Below are positions 1 to 6,264 of a stretch of 10,104 nucleotides of DNA, in pieces (the stretch's first letter is position 1; each line of letters begins with the position of its first letter). A model generated the notes under the pieces. That model searched no databases. It saw only the letters and a program-made list of their open reading frames with translations, and was not told the DNA's origin. The position numbers were made by a program, and so were the translations under genes. Source of the stretch: Comamonadaceae bacterium (GTDB lineage: Bacteria > Pseudomonadota > Gammaproteobacteria > Burkholderiales > Burkholderiaceae_C); assembly GCA_947374505.1 (NCBI GenBank), contig CANCCE010000094.1, positions 1 through 10,104 on the forward strand, in the 5' to 3' direction.

Positions 1-117
1 CTTTATCGGTAGCTGAAAATTACGTGGGGTTGCCGCTCAATTTTGGGGAGTAACGCGGACCAAGCGGCTTGCTGTAAATTGCTGGATATGACGCAAGCCA
101 AATCCCACGCAACGCCC

Positions 118-993
118 ATGACCTCTGCATTGAAAATCCCACAAGTCCTGAAGGGCGTACGCCTGCTCAGCTTGGCCTTGAATTTACCCGGACCCGCAGC
201 GTTGATGCGCTGCCAGCAGATGGGCGCGCGATGCGTCAAGCTGGAGCCGCCGAGTGGCGACCCGATGCAGCGTTACAGCCCCGCGGCTTATGTGCAATTG
301 CAGAGCGGCATCAAGGTCATCACGGTTGATTTGAAGACTGCGGCAGGACAAAAAAGGCTGCACCGCGAACTCGCTAAAACCGATGTGCTGATCACCTCGT
401 TCCGGCCGTCTGCGATTGAGAAACTCGGCTTGGGCTGGAAGAACCTGCACCGCCTTTACCCTGCCCTGTCACAGGTGGCCATCGTTGGCAGTCCTGGGGC
501 ACGCGCCGAAGAACCGGGCCACGACCTGACCTATGTGGCAGACAGCGGCTTGGTGCAAGGACTTGAATTACCCGCCACGCTTTACGCCGACATGGGTGGC
601 TCGTTGACAGCCAGTGAGGCGGTGTTGCAGGCGGTTCTGGCTCAGCGCAGCAGCGGCAAAGGCCTTCGGTTAGAAATAGCGCTGGCCAGTGCCGCGCAAT
701 ACATTGCGTTGCCCCGACATTGGGGGCTGACCCAGCCCAGCGGTTTTGTGGGCGGCGCGCATGCCGGTTACCGTGTTTATGCGTGCAAAGACGGCCGTGT
801 GGCGGTGGCGGCGCTGGAGCCGCATTTTGCGGCGGCGCTGTGTGCAGCAGCCGGTTTGGTCGCGTCAGACGTGGCGAGTATGCGAACCCAAGCAACACGA
901 GTCGGCATCGAGCATTTTTTGAAAAAACAGACCCGCCAGCAACTCGATGCGCTGGCCATTTCGAAGGACATTCCGTTACACACGATGGCCTAA
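118..993 (+). CDS. Short CaiB/BaiF-family (family III) CoA transferase-like protein
   Basis: Family III CoA transferases move CoA between carboxylic acids through an aspartyl-CoA intermediate in the cytosol; the acids used here cannot be read from sequence. From the ATG at 118 the protein has 291 residues. Visible family marks are GVR near the N-terminus, KLEPPSGDPM (about 41-50), a block ending in RPSAIEKLGLG (about 96-106), GHDLTYVADSG (about 134-144) and ADMGG (about 157-161). The Asp of ADMGG (residue 158) aligns by eye with the catalytic Asp of formyl-CoA transferase. SSGKG and the following hydrophobic segment also fit. Typical members have about 400 residues, so this is a short form. 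The frame is open upstream to a TTG at 43 and an ATG at 88. None of the three starts has a clear ribosome binding site; 118 is chosen because the family core begins soon after it. The gene stands alone and converges on the ParB-like gene 22 bases away. Family is fairly certain, substrate unknown. Confidence 0.8.
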   Translation: MTSALKIPQVLKGVRLLSLALNLPGPAALMRCQQMGARCVKLEPPSGDPMQRYSPAAYVQLQSGIKVITVDLKTAAGQKRLHRELAKTDVLITSFRPSAIEKLGLGWKNLHRLYPALSQVAIVGSPGARAEEPGHDLTYVADSGLVQGLELPATLYADMGGSLTASEAVLQAVLAQRSSGKGLRLEIALASAAQYIALPRHWGLTQPSGFVGGAHAGYRVYACKDGRVAVAALEPHFAAALCAAAGLVASDVASMRTQATRVGIEHFLKKQTRQQLDALAISKDIPLHTMA

Positions 994-1015
994 AAAGGCC
1001 TGACGTGTCGACCCT

Positions 1016-1786
1016 TTATCCGGCGGTCAACTCAGCCAACTGCGCTTTCAACGCCGCATTTTCGGCACTGAGCGAGGTGATGGTTTGCTTCAAGCGCGCA
1101 ATCATTCCGGCAGGCGAATCGGGTTCGCTGCGCTCGACCGCCCGGCTTTCGCGGACTTCGCGGGCGGCTTGTTGAAGCTCTTTTTTACCGCCGGCAGCAG
1201 CCGCCACTTGCTCAGCAACCGGCAACGACGCCACGTTAGCGGCGGCAGTGATTGAAATAGAACCCGACTTGATCGCCGCCACCAGCTCGGGTACAGCTGA
1301 CGCCTGAATTTTTTTGATATGACTCAGGGTGCTGCTGCTGAGGCGGGCAGCTTTGGCTGTTGCGTCGCTGGTGATCATGGCTTCAACATGATTGTGAGCC
1401 GAGCTTGGAGTAGACGCTGCTGCAGTTGACTCAGGTGTTGACGCCTCAACTACGGCCGGCACGCTGGCCGACAAGATGTCTTTTCTGCGCAGCGCCAACA
1501 CGCCGCGTTGGAAATCAGACAAACTGCGCCGGCCCAGGTGCTGGTCAATCATCCACAGGTGGACGTCGTCCATGGACTTGAACTGGGTGTTCTGCACAGT
1601 GTTGAAAGCAATCCCGAGCCGACTGCAAATGCCGTAGCGGTTGTGACCATCCACCAGCACATCGCCCCACAGCACCAAGGCGTCGCGGCAGCCCTCGGAC
1701 AGCAAGCTGCGTTCCAGTGCCTCATGCTCGTGCGGGGTCAACGGGTCAATATACGCGCGCAGCTCTTCGCTGACAGTGATGTTCAT
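1016..1786 (-). CDS. ParB-like N-terminal domain protein with C-terminal leucine zipper
   Basis: The 256-residue product looks like the ParB/Srx-fold proteins usually carried by plasmids, integrative elements and phages. LTPHEHEALERSLLSEGCRDAL (about 16-37) followed by VDGHNRY (45-51) is the characteristic ParB-box region, and GRRSLSDFQRG (85-95) is a second block common in this subgroup. An Ala/Ser/Thr-rich linker (about 106-145) joins it to a helical region (about 148-190) where ARLSSSTLSHIKKI resembles the helix-turn-helix part of such proteins. The C-terminus (228-254) is a predicted coiled coil with Leu at 232, 239, 246 and 253, an exact heptad zipper suggesting a dimer. The DGHNRY box differs from the GERR-type motif of CTP-binding chromosomal ParB, so a classical partition role is not supported. 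It starts 9 bases after the ygiQ stop with no visible ribosome binding site, so translation may be coupled to ygiQ. No ParA gene or parS-like site was seen. Likely nucleic-acid binding; function unknown. Confidence 0.8.
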   Translation of the reverse strand: MNITVSEELRAYIDPLTPHEHEALERSLLSEGCRDALVLWGDVLVDGHNRYGICSRLGIAFNTVQNTQFKSMDDVHLWMIDQHLGRRSLSDFQRGVLALRRKDILSASVPAVVEASTPESTAAASTPSSAHNHVEAMITSDATAKAARLSSSTLSHIKKIQASAVPELVAAIKSGSISITAAANVASLPVAEQVAAAAGGKKELQQAAREVRESRAVERSEPDSPAGMIARLKQTITSLSAENAALKAQLAELTAG

Positions 1787-1795
1787 CGTTGAAAA

Positions 1796-4177
1796 TTAGC
1801 GCGGTTTACGAGAGGGCTTGGCTGATCCGTTGTCACGCGGCGGCAAGCCGGTGTGTTGGGTCAGGATGCGGCCTTTGACCGGCGCGGCAGACTTCAACGC
1901 GACGGTGGTCGAGTTTTTCTTGCGTGCGCTGGTGTAGCCGCCGTCGGTCAGCGGCTGGTAGGTGGGGATCAAGTGGTGCTTGCCGTTGCCGATCAAGTCA
2001 GACCGGCCCATGGTCTTCAGCGCTTCGCGCAGCAGCGGCCAGTTGTTGGCGTCGTGGTAACGCAAGAAGGCTTTGTGCAGGCGACGGCGTTTGTCGCCGC
2101 GCACGATGTCGACGGTTTCGCTGTCGCGCGTGATCTTGCGCAGCGGATTGCGATTGGTGTGGTACATCGCCGTCGCTGTGGCCATTGGTGACGGGTAGAA
2201 GGTTTGCACCTGGTCGGCTCTGAAGCCACTTTTTTTCAGCCAGAGGGCGAGGTTCATCATGTCCTCGTCGCTGGTGCCCGGATGGGCGGCGATGAAGTAA
2301 GGAATCAAAAACTGCTTCTTGCCGGCTTCGAGCGAGTACTTCTCAAACATCTGTTTGAACTTGTCGTAGCTGCCAATGCCGGGTTTCATCATCTTGGTCA
2401 GCGGACCCTGCTCGGTGTGCTCGGGCGCGATCTTCAGGTAGCCGCCAACGTGGTGTGACACCAGTTCTTTGACGTACTCAGGGCTTTCGACGGCCAAGTC
2501 ATAACGCACACCAGAGCTGATGAGGATTTTCTTGATGCCCTTGAGCGCACGGGCACGGCGGTACATCTTGATCAGGGGCGCGTGGTCGGTGTTGAGGTTG
2601 GAGCAAATACCGGGGTAAACGCAAGACGGTTTGCGGCAAGCGGCTTCGATCTCAACGGATTTGCAACCAATACGGTACATGTTGGCAGTCGGGCCACCGA
2701 GGTCTGAAATAGCGCCGGTGAAGCCTTTGACGGTGTCACGAATGGCTTCGATCTCGCGGATCACGGAGTCCTCGGAACGGCTCTGGATGATGCGGCCTTC
2801 GTGCTCGGTGATAGAGCAAAACGTGCAGCCGCCAAAGCAGCCGCGCATGATGTTCACGCTGAAGCGAATCATTTCCCAAGCGGGGATTTTGGTGGCGTGG
2901 TCGTGGCTGCCGTTCTCGTCGGCGTAGATGGGGTGCGGCGAACGCGCATACGGCAAGTCAAAGACATAGTCCATCTCGACGGTGGTCAGCGGGATCGGTG
3001 GTGGGTTGATCCACACGTCGCGGGCGGTCACGCCTTCGCCATGAGCCTGCACCAAGGCGCGCGCATTGCCGGGATTGGTCTCAAGGTGCAACACGCGGTT
3101 GGCGTGGGCATAGAGCACGGCATCGCTGCGAACCTGCTCGTAAGACGGCAGGCGAATGACCGAACGGTCACGCGGCGGCACTTTGATCTTGCCTTGCATC
3201 GACGGCAAGCTCGGGTTCTGCACGAAGGTCAGCGGCTTGATGGCGGGGTTGGCCAGAGGCTGGGCAGCTGTTGACGATTTAGCCTTCAGCACGGGGGAGC
3301 CAGCGGCTTCGGCCTTGACGGCCACATCGGCGGCTTCGTCTTCGCGGGCGCAGGTGGCGCCCTGCTCTTTGGCCTGCTCCGAAATCATCAGGTAAGGATT
3401 GACGTGGGCTTCAACCCGGCCTGGCGCGTCGACATTGGTCGAGTCAATTTCGAACCAGCCTTGCGCGGTCTCGTCTCCGTGGCGGCGAATGAAGGCGGTG
3501 CCGCGAACGTCGGTGATGTTGGCGATGGGTTCTTTGGCCGCGAGTCGGTGCGCGATTTCTACAATTGCGCGCTCGGCGTTGCCGTACAGCAGCAGGTCGC
3601 ATTTGGCGTCGACCACCACGCTGCGACGCACTTTGTCAGACCAGTAGTCGTAATGCGCGATGCGCCGGAGCGAGCCTTCGATTCCACCCAAAACGATGGG
3701 CACTTCTTTGTAGGCTTCGCGGCAGCGCTGTGAGTACACCAGTGCAGCGCGGTCGGGCCGCTTGCCACCCATGTCGCCGGGGGTGTAGGCGTCATCACTG
3801 CGGATTTTGCGGTCCGCCGTGTAGCGGTTGATCATGGAATCCATGTTGCCGGCGGTGACGCCGAAGAACAGATTCGGCTTGCCCAGCAGCTTGTAGGGCT
3901 CAGCGGTTTGCCAGTCGGGTTGGGCAATGATGCCGACCCGAAAGCCTTGCGCTTCCAGCATGCGGCCAATGACAGCCATGCCAAAACTCGGATGGTCGAC
4001 GTAAGCGTCGCCGGTGACAATGATGATGTCGCAACTGTCCCAACCCAGCGCCTGCATTTCCTCACGGCTGGTCGGCAAAAATTTGGCCGTACCGAAGCGA
4101 GCCGCCCAGTACTTGCGGTAACTGGTCAGCGGCTTGGCAGCGCGCGCAAAAAAGGAGACGTCGATGGGAGCGTTCAT
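1796..4177 (-). CDS. ygiQ: YgiQ family (UPF0313) radical SAM protein
   Basis: The 793-residue product belongs to the YgiQ/UPF0313 radical SAM family, whose reaction is not established. The N-terminal region (about 15-270) carries family blocks such as DIIIVTGDAYVDHPSFG (50-66), GGIEGSLRR (164-172) and HYDYWSDKVR (175-184). The radical SAM core starts near 430, and the CFGGCTFC motif places the cluster-binding cysteines at 447, 451 and 454, the CxxxCxxC spacing. GGPTANMY (494-501), LKIAPEHTE (581-589), LIPYFIAAHPG (624-634) and QTFYPSP (657-663) are further family signatures. The C-terminal part (about 640-745) fits the domain normally attached to YgiQ and ends in a basic Lys/Arg/Pro/Ser tail. 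Between about 270 and 335 there is an Ala/Lys-rich low-complexity stretch that makes it longer than the E. coli protein (about 740 residues as I recall). The ATG at 4177 fits the family N-terminus but has no clear ribosome binding site. An inverted repeat lies directly upstream. The ParB-like gene follows by 9 bases. Confidence 0.95.
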   Translation of the reverse strand: MNAPIDVSFFARAAKPLTSYRKYWAARFGTAKFLPTSREEMQALGWDSCDIIIVTGDAYVDHPSFGMAVIGRMLEAQGFRVGIIAQPDWQTAEPYKLLGKPNLFFGVTAGNMDSMINRYTADRKIRSDDAYTPGDMGGKRPDRAALVYSQRCREAYKEVPIVLGGIEGSLRRIAHYDYWSDKVRRSVVVDAKCDLLLYGNAERAIVEIAHRLAAKEPIANITDVRGTAFIRRHGDETAQGWFEIDSTNVDAPGRVEAHVNPYLMISEQAKEQGATCAREDEAADVAVKAEAAGSPVLKAKSSTAAQPLANPAIKPLTFVQNPSLPSMQGKIKVPPRDRSVIRLPSYEQVRSDAVLYAHANRVLHLETNPGNARALVQAHGEGVTARDVWINPPPIPLTTVEMDYVFDLPYARSPHPIYADENGSHDHATKIPAWEMIRFSVNIMRGCFGGCTFCSITEHEGRIIQSRSEDSVIREIEAIRDTVKGFTGAISDLGGPTANMYRIGCKSVEIEAACRKPSCVYPGICSNLNTDHAPLIKMYRRARALKGIKKILISSGVRYDLAVESPEYVKELVSHHVGGYLKIAPEHTEQGPLTKMMKPGIGSYDKFKQMFEKYSLEAGKKQFLIPYFIAAHPGTSDEDMMNLALWLKKSGFRADQVQTFYPSPMATATAMYHTNRNPLRKITRDSETVDIVRGDKRRRLHKAFLRYHDANNWPLLREALKTMGRSDLIGNGKHHLIPTYQPLTDGGYTSARKKNSTTVALKSAAPVKGRILTQHTGLPPRDNGSAKPSRKPR

Positions 4178-4182
4178 AGGGC

Positions 4183-4220
4183 TTTTGGGTAACCCGACAT
4201 TGTAGGGTTTCTACCCAAAA
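4183..4220 (-). promoter_or_regulatory. Inverted repeat around a -10-like box upstream of ygiQ
   Basis: TTTTGGGTA at 4183-4191 and TACCCAAAA at 4212-4220 are perfect 9-base inverted repeats. Inside them ACCC (4192-4195) and GGGT (4205-4208) pair as well, leaving a 3-base bulge and a 9-base loop. On the minus strand the loop contains TACAAT (4204-4199), a good -10 hexamer. A start of transcription about 7 bases downstream would leave a leader of roughly 15 bases before the ygiQ ATG. No good -35 is visible at the right spacing (TCGTGG at 4227-4222 is poor), which would suit an activated or repressed promoter. The arrangement reads better as a DNA operator than as an RNA hairpin, but this is inference. 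Confidence 0.4.
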
Positions 4221-4240
4221 ACCACGAATCGCCACAAATG

Positions 4241-4254
4241 CCCCTTTGGAGGGG
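4241..4254. repeat. Small GC-rich hairpin
   Basis: CCCCT (4241-4245) and AGGGG (4250-4254) form a 5-base stem with a TTGG loop in the gap between the ygiQ upstream region and the larger palindromic element. There is no T-tract on either side, so it is not a convincing terminator. It may be the edge of a dispersed intergenic repeat. Confidence 0.3.
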
Positions 4255-4275
4255 TGGGACAGTACGGGCCAGAAA

Positions 4276-4380
4276 CCCGTCGTTGCGAGCGGAGCGCGGC
4301 CATCCATGACTGCGAATTCGGGCCCCTGGACTGCCGCGCTTCTCTCGCAGAGACGGAGTTACTTCGCTCGCAAAGACGGG
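4276..4380. repeat. REP/MITE-like dispersed palindromic element
   Basis: The outer arms CCCGTCGTTGCGAGCGGAG (4276-4294) and the complement of 4361-4380 (reads CCCGTCTTTGCGAGCGAAGT) match at all but about two positions. The inner arms CGCGGCCATCCA (4295-4306) and TGGACTGCCGCG (4327-4338) pair with two mismatches around a centre containing GAATTC (4314-4319). The right arm appears twice in tandem: 4337-4356 is an imperfect copy of 4361-4380. The arms resemble, from memory, the TTGCGAGCGAAGCG...GGCAATCCA palindromes scattered between genes in many proteobacteria. No coding capacity or transposase is present. It ends 5 bases before the stop codon end of the CHRD gene on the minus strand, so it may act as a transcription terminator for that gene. 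Confidence 0.7.
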
Positions 4381-4385
4381 TCAGC

Positions 4386-4844
4386 TTACCGCCGCAAGGT
4401 CATTTGTCCCCGAATTTCACCGCCGGGGTTGGCTGCGGTGTGAATATTGGCGTACCAGCGTCCGGCCACCAAATCGTCAACCTGCGCGGCGGTGAGAGTG
4501 GCCGAGCCTTCCATGGCGTCACTCATCTGGCCAGGAAATGGCAACACCACGCCAGCGTTCGAACCGATGGCAGCGGGGCCATGAAAGTGGCCTGCCCTGG
4601 CAGCACCGCTCAAGTTCACATAAGTCAACTTCCAACGCAGCAGGTTGGTGTCGGTGTTCAACACGGCGTCCACCTGACCATTGGCGCTGGTCGCTACGGG
4701 AGGAACCTCGTTACCACCGCGCATCTGCGTCGTGAAAGTCAGGAGATTACTTTGATCAGCGGCAGGCATCATGCCACCGCAACCCACCACCAAAACAGAC
4801 ATGGATACCGCCACAGCGGCAATGCGAAAATTAAAACGGCTCAT
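4386..4844 (-). CDS. CHRD domain-containing lipoprotein
   Basis: The 152-residue product begins with a lipoprotein signal peptide: MSRFNFR, a hydrophobic stretch (about 8-20), then the lipobox VVGC with Cys22 as the lipidation site. Residue 23 is Gly, so outer-membrane sorting is likely but not certain. Residues 35-152 match the CHRD domain, named after chordin and found in many bacterial secreted proteins of unknown role. The marks are GGNEVPPV (43-50), GHFHGP (85-90), and WYANIHTAANPGGEIRGQ (130-147). The histidines in GHFHGP and NIHT could bind metal, which is only a suggestion. A clear ribosome binding site AGGAGA (complement of 4851-4856) sits 6 bases before the ATG. The gene lies 79 bases downstream of the histidine kinase on the same strand and could share its transcript. 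A palindromic repeat follows its stop codon. Domain call is firm; function is unknown. Confidence 0.9.
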   Translation of the reverse strand: MSRFNFRIAAVAVSMSVLVVGCGGMMPAADQSNLLTFTTQMRGGNEVPPVATSANGQVDAVLNTDTNLLRWKLTYVNLSGAARAGHFHGPAAIGSNAGVVLPFPGQMSDAMEGSATLTAAQVDDLVAGRWYANIHTAANPGGEIRGQMTLRR

Positions 4845-4923
4845 CAGTGATCTCCTGTCAACCGGATAGGAAACAAAGAATAAAGCAGCCGGTGCAGCTC
4901 CACTCTAAATTGTCGTCGTGCAA

Positions 4924-6087
4924 TCAACTCACCTCTGACAACGGGAAAAACGCGCTCAACATGGTTCCGCATCGGTCGCTTGACTTCACCAGGAAGCGCC
5001 CACCATCAGCTTCGACGCGGTAATGCAAGCCCAGCAAACCGAGCATGAAAATTCTCTCAGACGTAGCGTCAAAACCAACGCCGTCATCCGTGACGCTGAT
5101 CTGCACCTGACCATCGGCATGGGAGGACAACAGCACCCTCACATGAGCGGCCTTGGCATAAGCCGCCACATTCGCCAGTGCCTCTTGCACCAGACGGTAA
5201 ATAGTGAGTTGGACGGCCGGTTTGAAGTGCAGGTCATCCAGTTCCGTTTGCACCTGTAGATCGTTTGCGCGCGAGAAATCTCCAATCAATATGTTCAATG
5301 CCTGCACCAGTCCGAGCGTGTTGAGGGAGGACGGCCGCAGGTCTTCGATCATGTGGCGCTTGCGATCAATGCCCTTGTCCAGCATTTGCGTGAAGTGAGT
5401 GAATCGAGCTGAAATTTCAGGCGAGAGTGGCGCCAACGCAGATTTCAGGCGTGCCACATCGAACTTGGCCGAAGTGAACAAGGCGCCAAGGTCGTCATGC
5501 AAGGCCTCAGCCATCCGATTTCTCTCTTCCTCTCTCGTCAGCTGCAGGTAGCGATTCAACGTTGTCAACTCGTCAGTGCGGCTTCTAATCTTCTCATCAA
5601 GCGACAGCGTAAGAGCCTGTAGCGCAGCTTCACTGTTCTTCAAGGCTTGTTCAGCATGTTTTTGCTGGTCTATGTCTTCCGTCGCACCATACCAGCGGGT
5701 GACAGCGCCAGAGCTGTCACGTTGCAGCAGCGCACGTGTGCGCATCCAGCGGTACTGCCCATTTCGCATGCAGAGCCGATGTTCGACAGCATTGAGTTCG
5801 CCAGACTGGACGGCACAACGCCAAGTCTCTGAAACTTGGGAGCGTTCGTCCGGATGAACGGCGTCTTGCCAAGCAGTGCCAAAACCACTCTTACCGGTCC
5901 ACTCATTCCAACGATCGCTGAGATAGTCGACCTGCCCGTCTGAGCCAGCAGTCCAAACGGCATACGGGTTGAGATTCAATGCCGTCCATCCATCAAGATT
6001 AATGTCAGGCAAGCAAAATTCCTTCAACCCTTGAAGTCGAAACCTGTCGGACTTCAGGTACGATTTTTTGCATTCTCTTGACCTCAC
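4924..6087 (-). CDS. PAS-domain sensor histidine kinase (HisKA_3 / NarX-DegS class), orphan
   Basis: A cytosolic kinase with no signal peptide or membrane segment, 387 residues from the GTG at 6087. A PAS_3-type fold spans about 40-145 (PYAVWTAGSDG, WQDAVHPDER, YRWMRTRALL, RWYGATEDID), so it may sense a small ligand or redox state. A coiled coil (about 145-185) leads to the dimerisation domain, where EEERNRMAEALHDDLG makes His197 the phospho-acceptor. The ATPase part shows an N box QEALANVA (Asn306), G1 DDGVGF (334-339), G2 GLLGL (350-354) and a C-terminal GTML block. Such kinases usually pair with a LuxR-type response regulator, but none lies nearby. The start is uncertain: GTG 6087 has no ribosome binding site, whereas TTG 6012 (residue 26) has AAGGA seven bases upstream, and the first 25 residues show no domain signal. 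The gene is visibly less GC-rich than its neighbours in places (32 of 60 bases at 5521-5580 versus 40 of 60 at 2401-2460 in ygiQ). Confidence 0.9.
   Translation of the reverse strand: MRSRECKKSYLKSDRFRLQGLKEFCLPDINLDGWTALNLNPYAVWTAGSDGQVDYLSDRWNEWTGKSGFGTAWQDAVHPDERSQVSETWRCAVQSGELNAVEHRLCMRNGQYRWMRTRALLQRDSSGAVTRWYGATEDIDQQKHAEQALKNSEAALQALTLSLDEKIRSRTDELTTLNRYLQLTREEERNRMAEALHDDLGALFTSAKFDVARLKSALAPLSPEISARFTHFTQMLDKGIDRKRHMIEDLRPSSLNTLGLVQALNILIGDFSRANDLQVQTELDDLHFKPAVQLTIYRLVQEALANVAAYAKAAHVRVLLSSHADGQVQISVTDDGVGFDATSERIFMLGLLGLHYRVEADGGRFLVKSSDRCGTMLSAFFPLSEVS
6020..6024 (-). promoter_or_regulatory. Ribosome binding site for the alternative kinase start
   Basis: AAGGA on the minus strand is followed after 7 bases by TTG at 6012-6010, in frame with the histidine kinase. 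The upstream GTG start at 6087 has no comparable site. This favours a 362-residue product starting at TTG, although TTG is a rarer start codon. Confidence 0.4.
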
Positions 6088-6095
6088 TGTGTTTG

Positions 6096-6115
6096 TTCAA
6101 TCAACTATTCAATCA
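6096..6115. promoter_or_regulatory. Direct repeat of TTCAATCA, possible regulator site
   Basis: TTCAATCA occurs at 6096-6103 and again at 6108-6115, separated by ACTA, so the copies are 12 bases apart. They lie just upstream of the GTG start of the histidine kinase and about 85 bases upstream of the alternative TTG start. On the minus strand, TTGAAC next to the repeat is followed after 17 bases by GAGAAT (6077-6072), a weak promoter that would fit the TTG start. Spacing near one helical turn suits tandem binding by one protein, but no regulator is identified. Confidence 0.35.
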
Positions 6116-6164
6116 TCGCTCTGCTGAAGCGAACTCATGGCAGGCCCATAGCTTGCCTGTGCGT

Positions 6165-6175
6165 GGTCTGAGACC
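6165..6175. promoter_or_regulatory. Perfect 11-base palindrome upstream of the dehydrogenase promoter
   Basis: GGTCTGAGACC reads as a perfect palindrome about a central G. It ends 19 bases before the -35 box of the promoter at 6195-6223, where an activator or repressor could bind. It is short enough to be chance. Confidence 0.25.
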
Positions 6176-6194
6176 TACAAAATGCCGAGTCAGG

Positions 6195-6223
6195 TTGCCG
6201 TCACCTCACTGGGTCACTATGAT
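6195..6223 (+). promoter_or_regulatory. Sigma-70-type promoter for the dehydrogenase/CHR operon
   Basis: TTGCCG (6195-6200) and TATGAT (6218-6223) are separated by exactly 17 bases and match the sigma-70 consensus at four and five of six positions. Transcription would start near 6230, giving a leader of about 35 bases before the ATG at 6265. It is the best promoter seen in the window. Confidence 0.6.
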
Positions 6224-6264
6224 TAAACGACTGTTTTTTTGAACTAGCTTCACCGAAAGCCACT

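Noticed and set aside
392..898. Open frame of 168 codons on the minus strand
   Set aside because: It lies opposite the CaiB-like gene, is Pro/Arg/His-rich and has no domain signature, as expected of a shadow frame in GC-rich DNA.
987..1000. GGCCT-AAAA-AGGCC hairpin at the end of the CaiB-like gene as a terminator
   Set aside because: The stem has only 5 pairs, overlaps the stop codon and is not followed by a T-tract.
720..1175. Open frame of 151 codons spanning the end of the CaiB-like gene and the ParB-like gene
   Set aside because: It overlaps two well-supported genes on both strands, is Cys/Arg-rich and has no ribosome binding site or motif.
1016..1786. Chromosome partition (parABS) locus
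   Set aside because: No ParA gene or parS-like site is present, and the protein lacks the GERR-type motif of CTP-binding ParB.
2801..3274. Open frame of 157 codons on the plus strand
   Set aside because: It is antisense to the conserved core of ygiQ and has no family motifs.
4254..4850. Open frame of 198 codons on the plus strand
   Set aside because: It is antisense to the CHRD lipoprotein, which has a clear ribosome binding site, lipobox and conserved domain; the plus-strand product shows no recognisable motif.
4858..4863. TTGACA on the minus strand as a -35 box for the CHRD gene
   Set aside because: It abuts the ribosome binding site, so the matching -10 would lie inside the coding sequence.
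6234..6240. Run of seven T as part of a terminator
   Set aside because: No stable hairpin precedes it, and it lies just after a promoter in the leader of the dehydrogenase gene.
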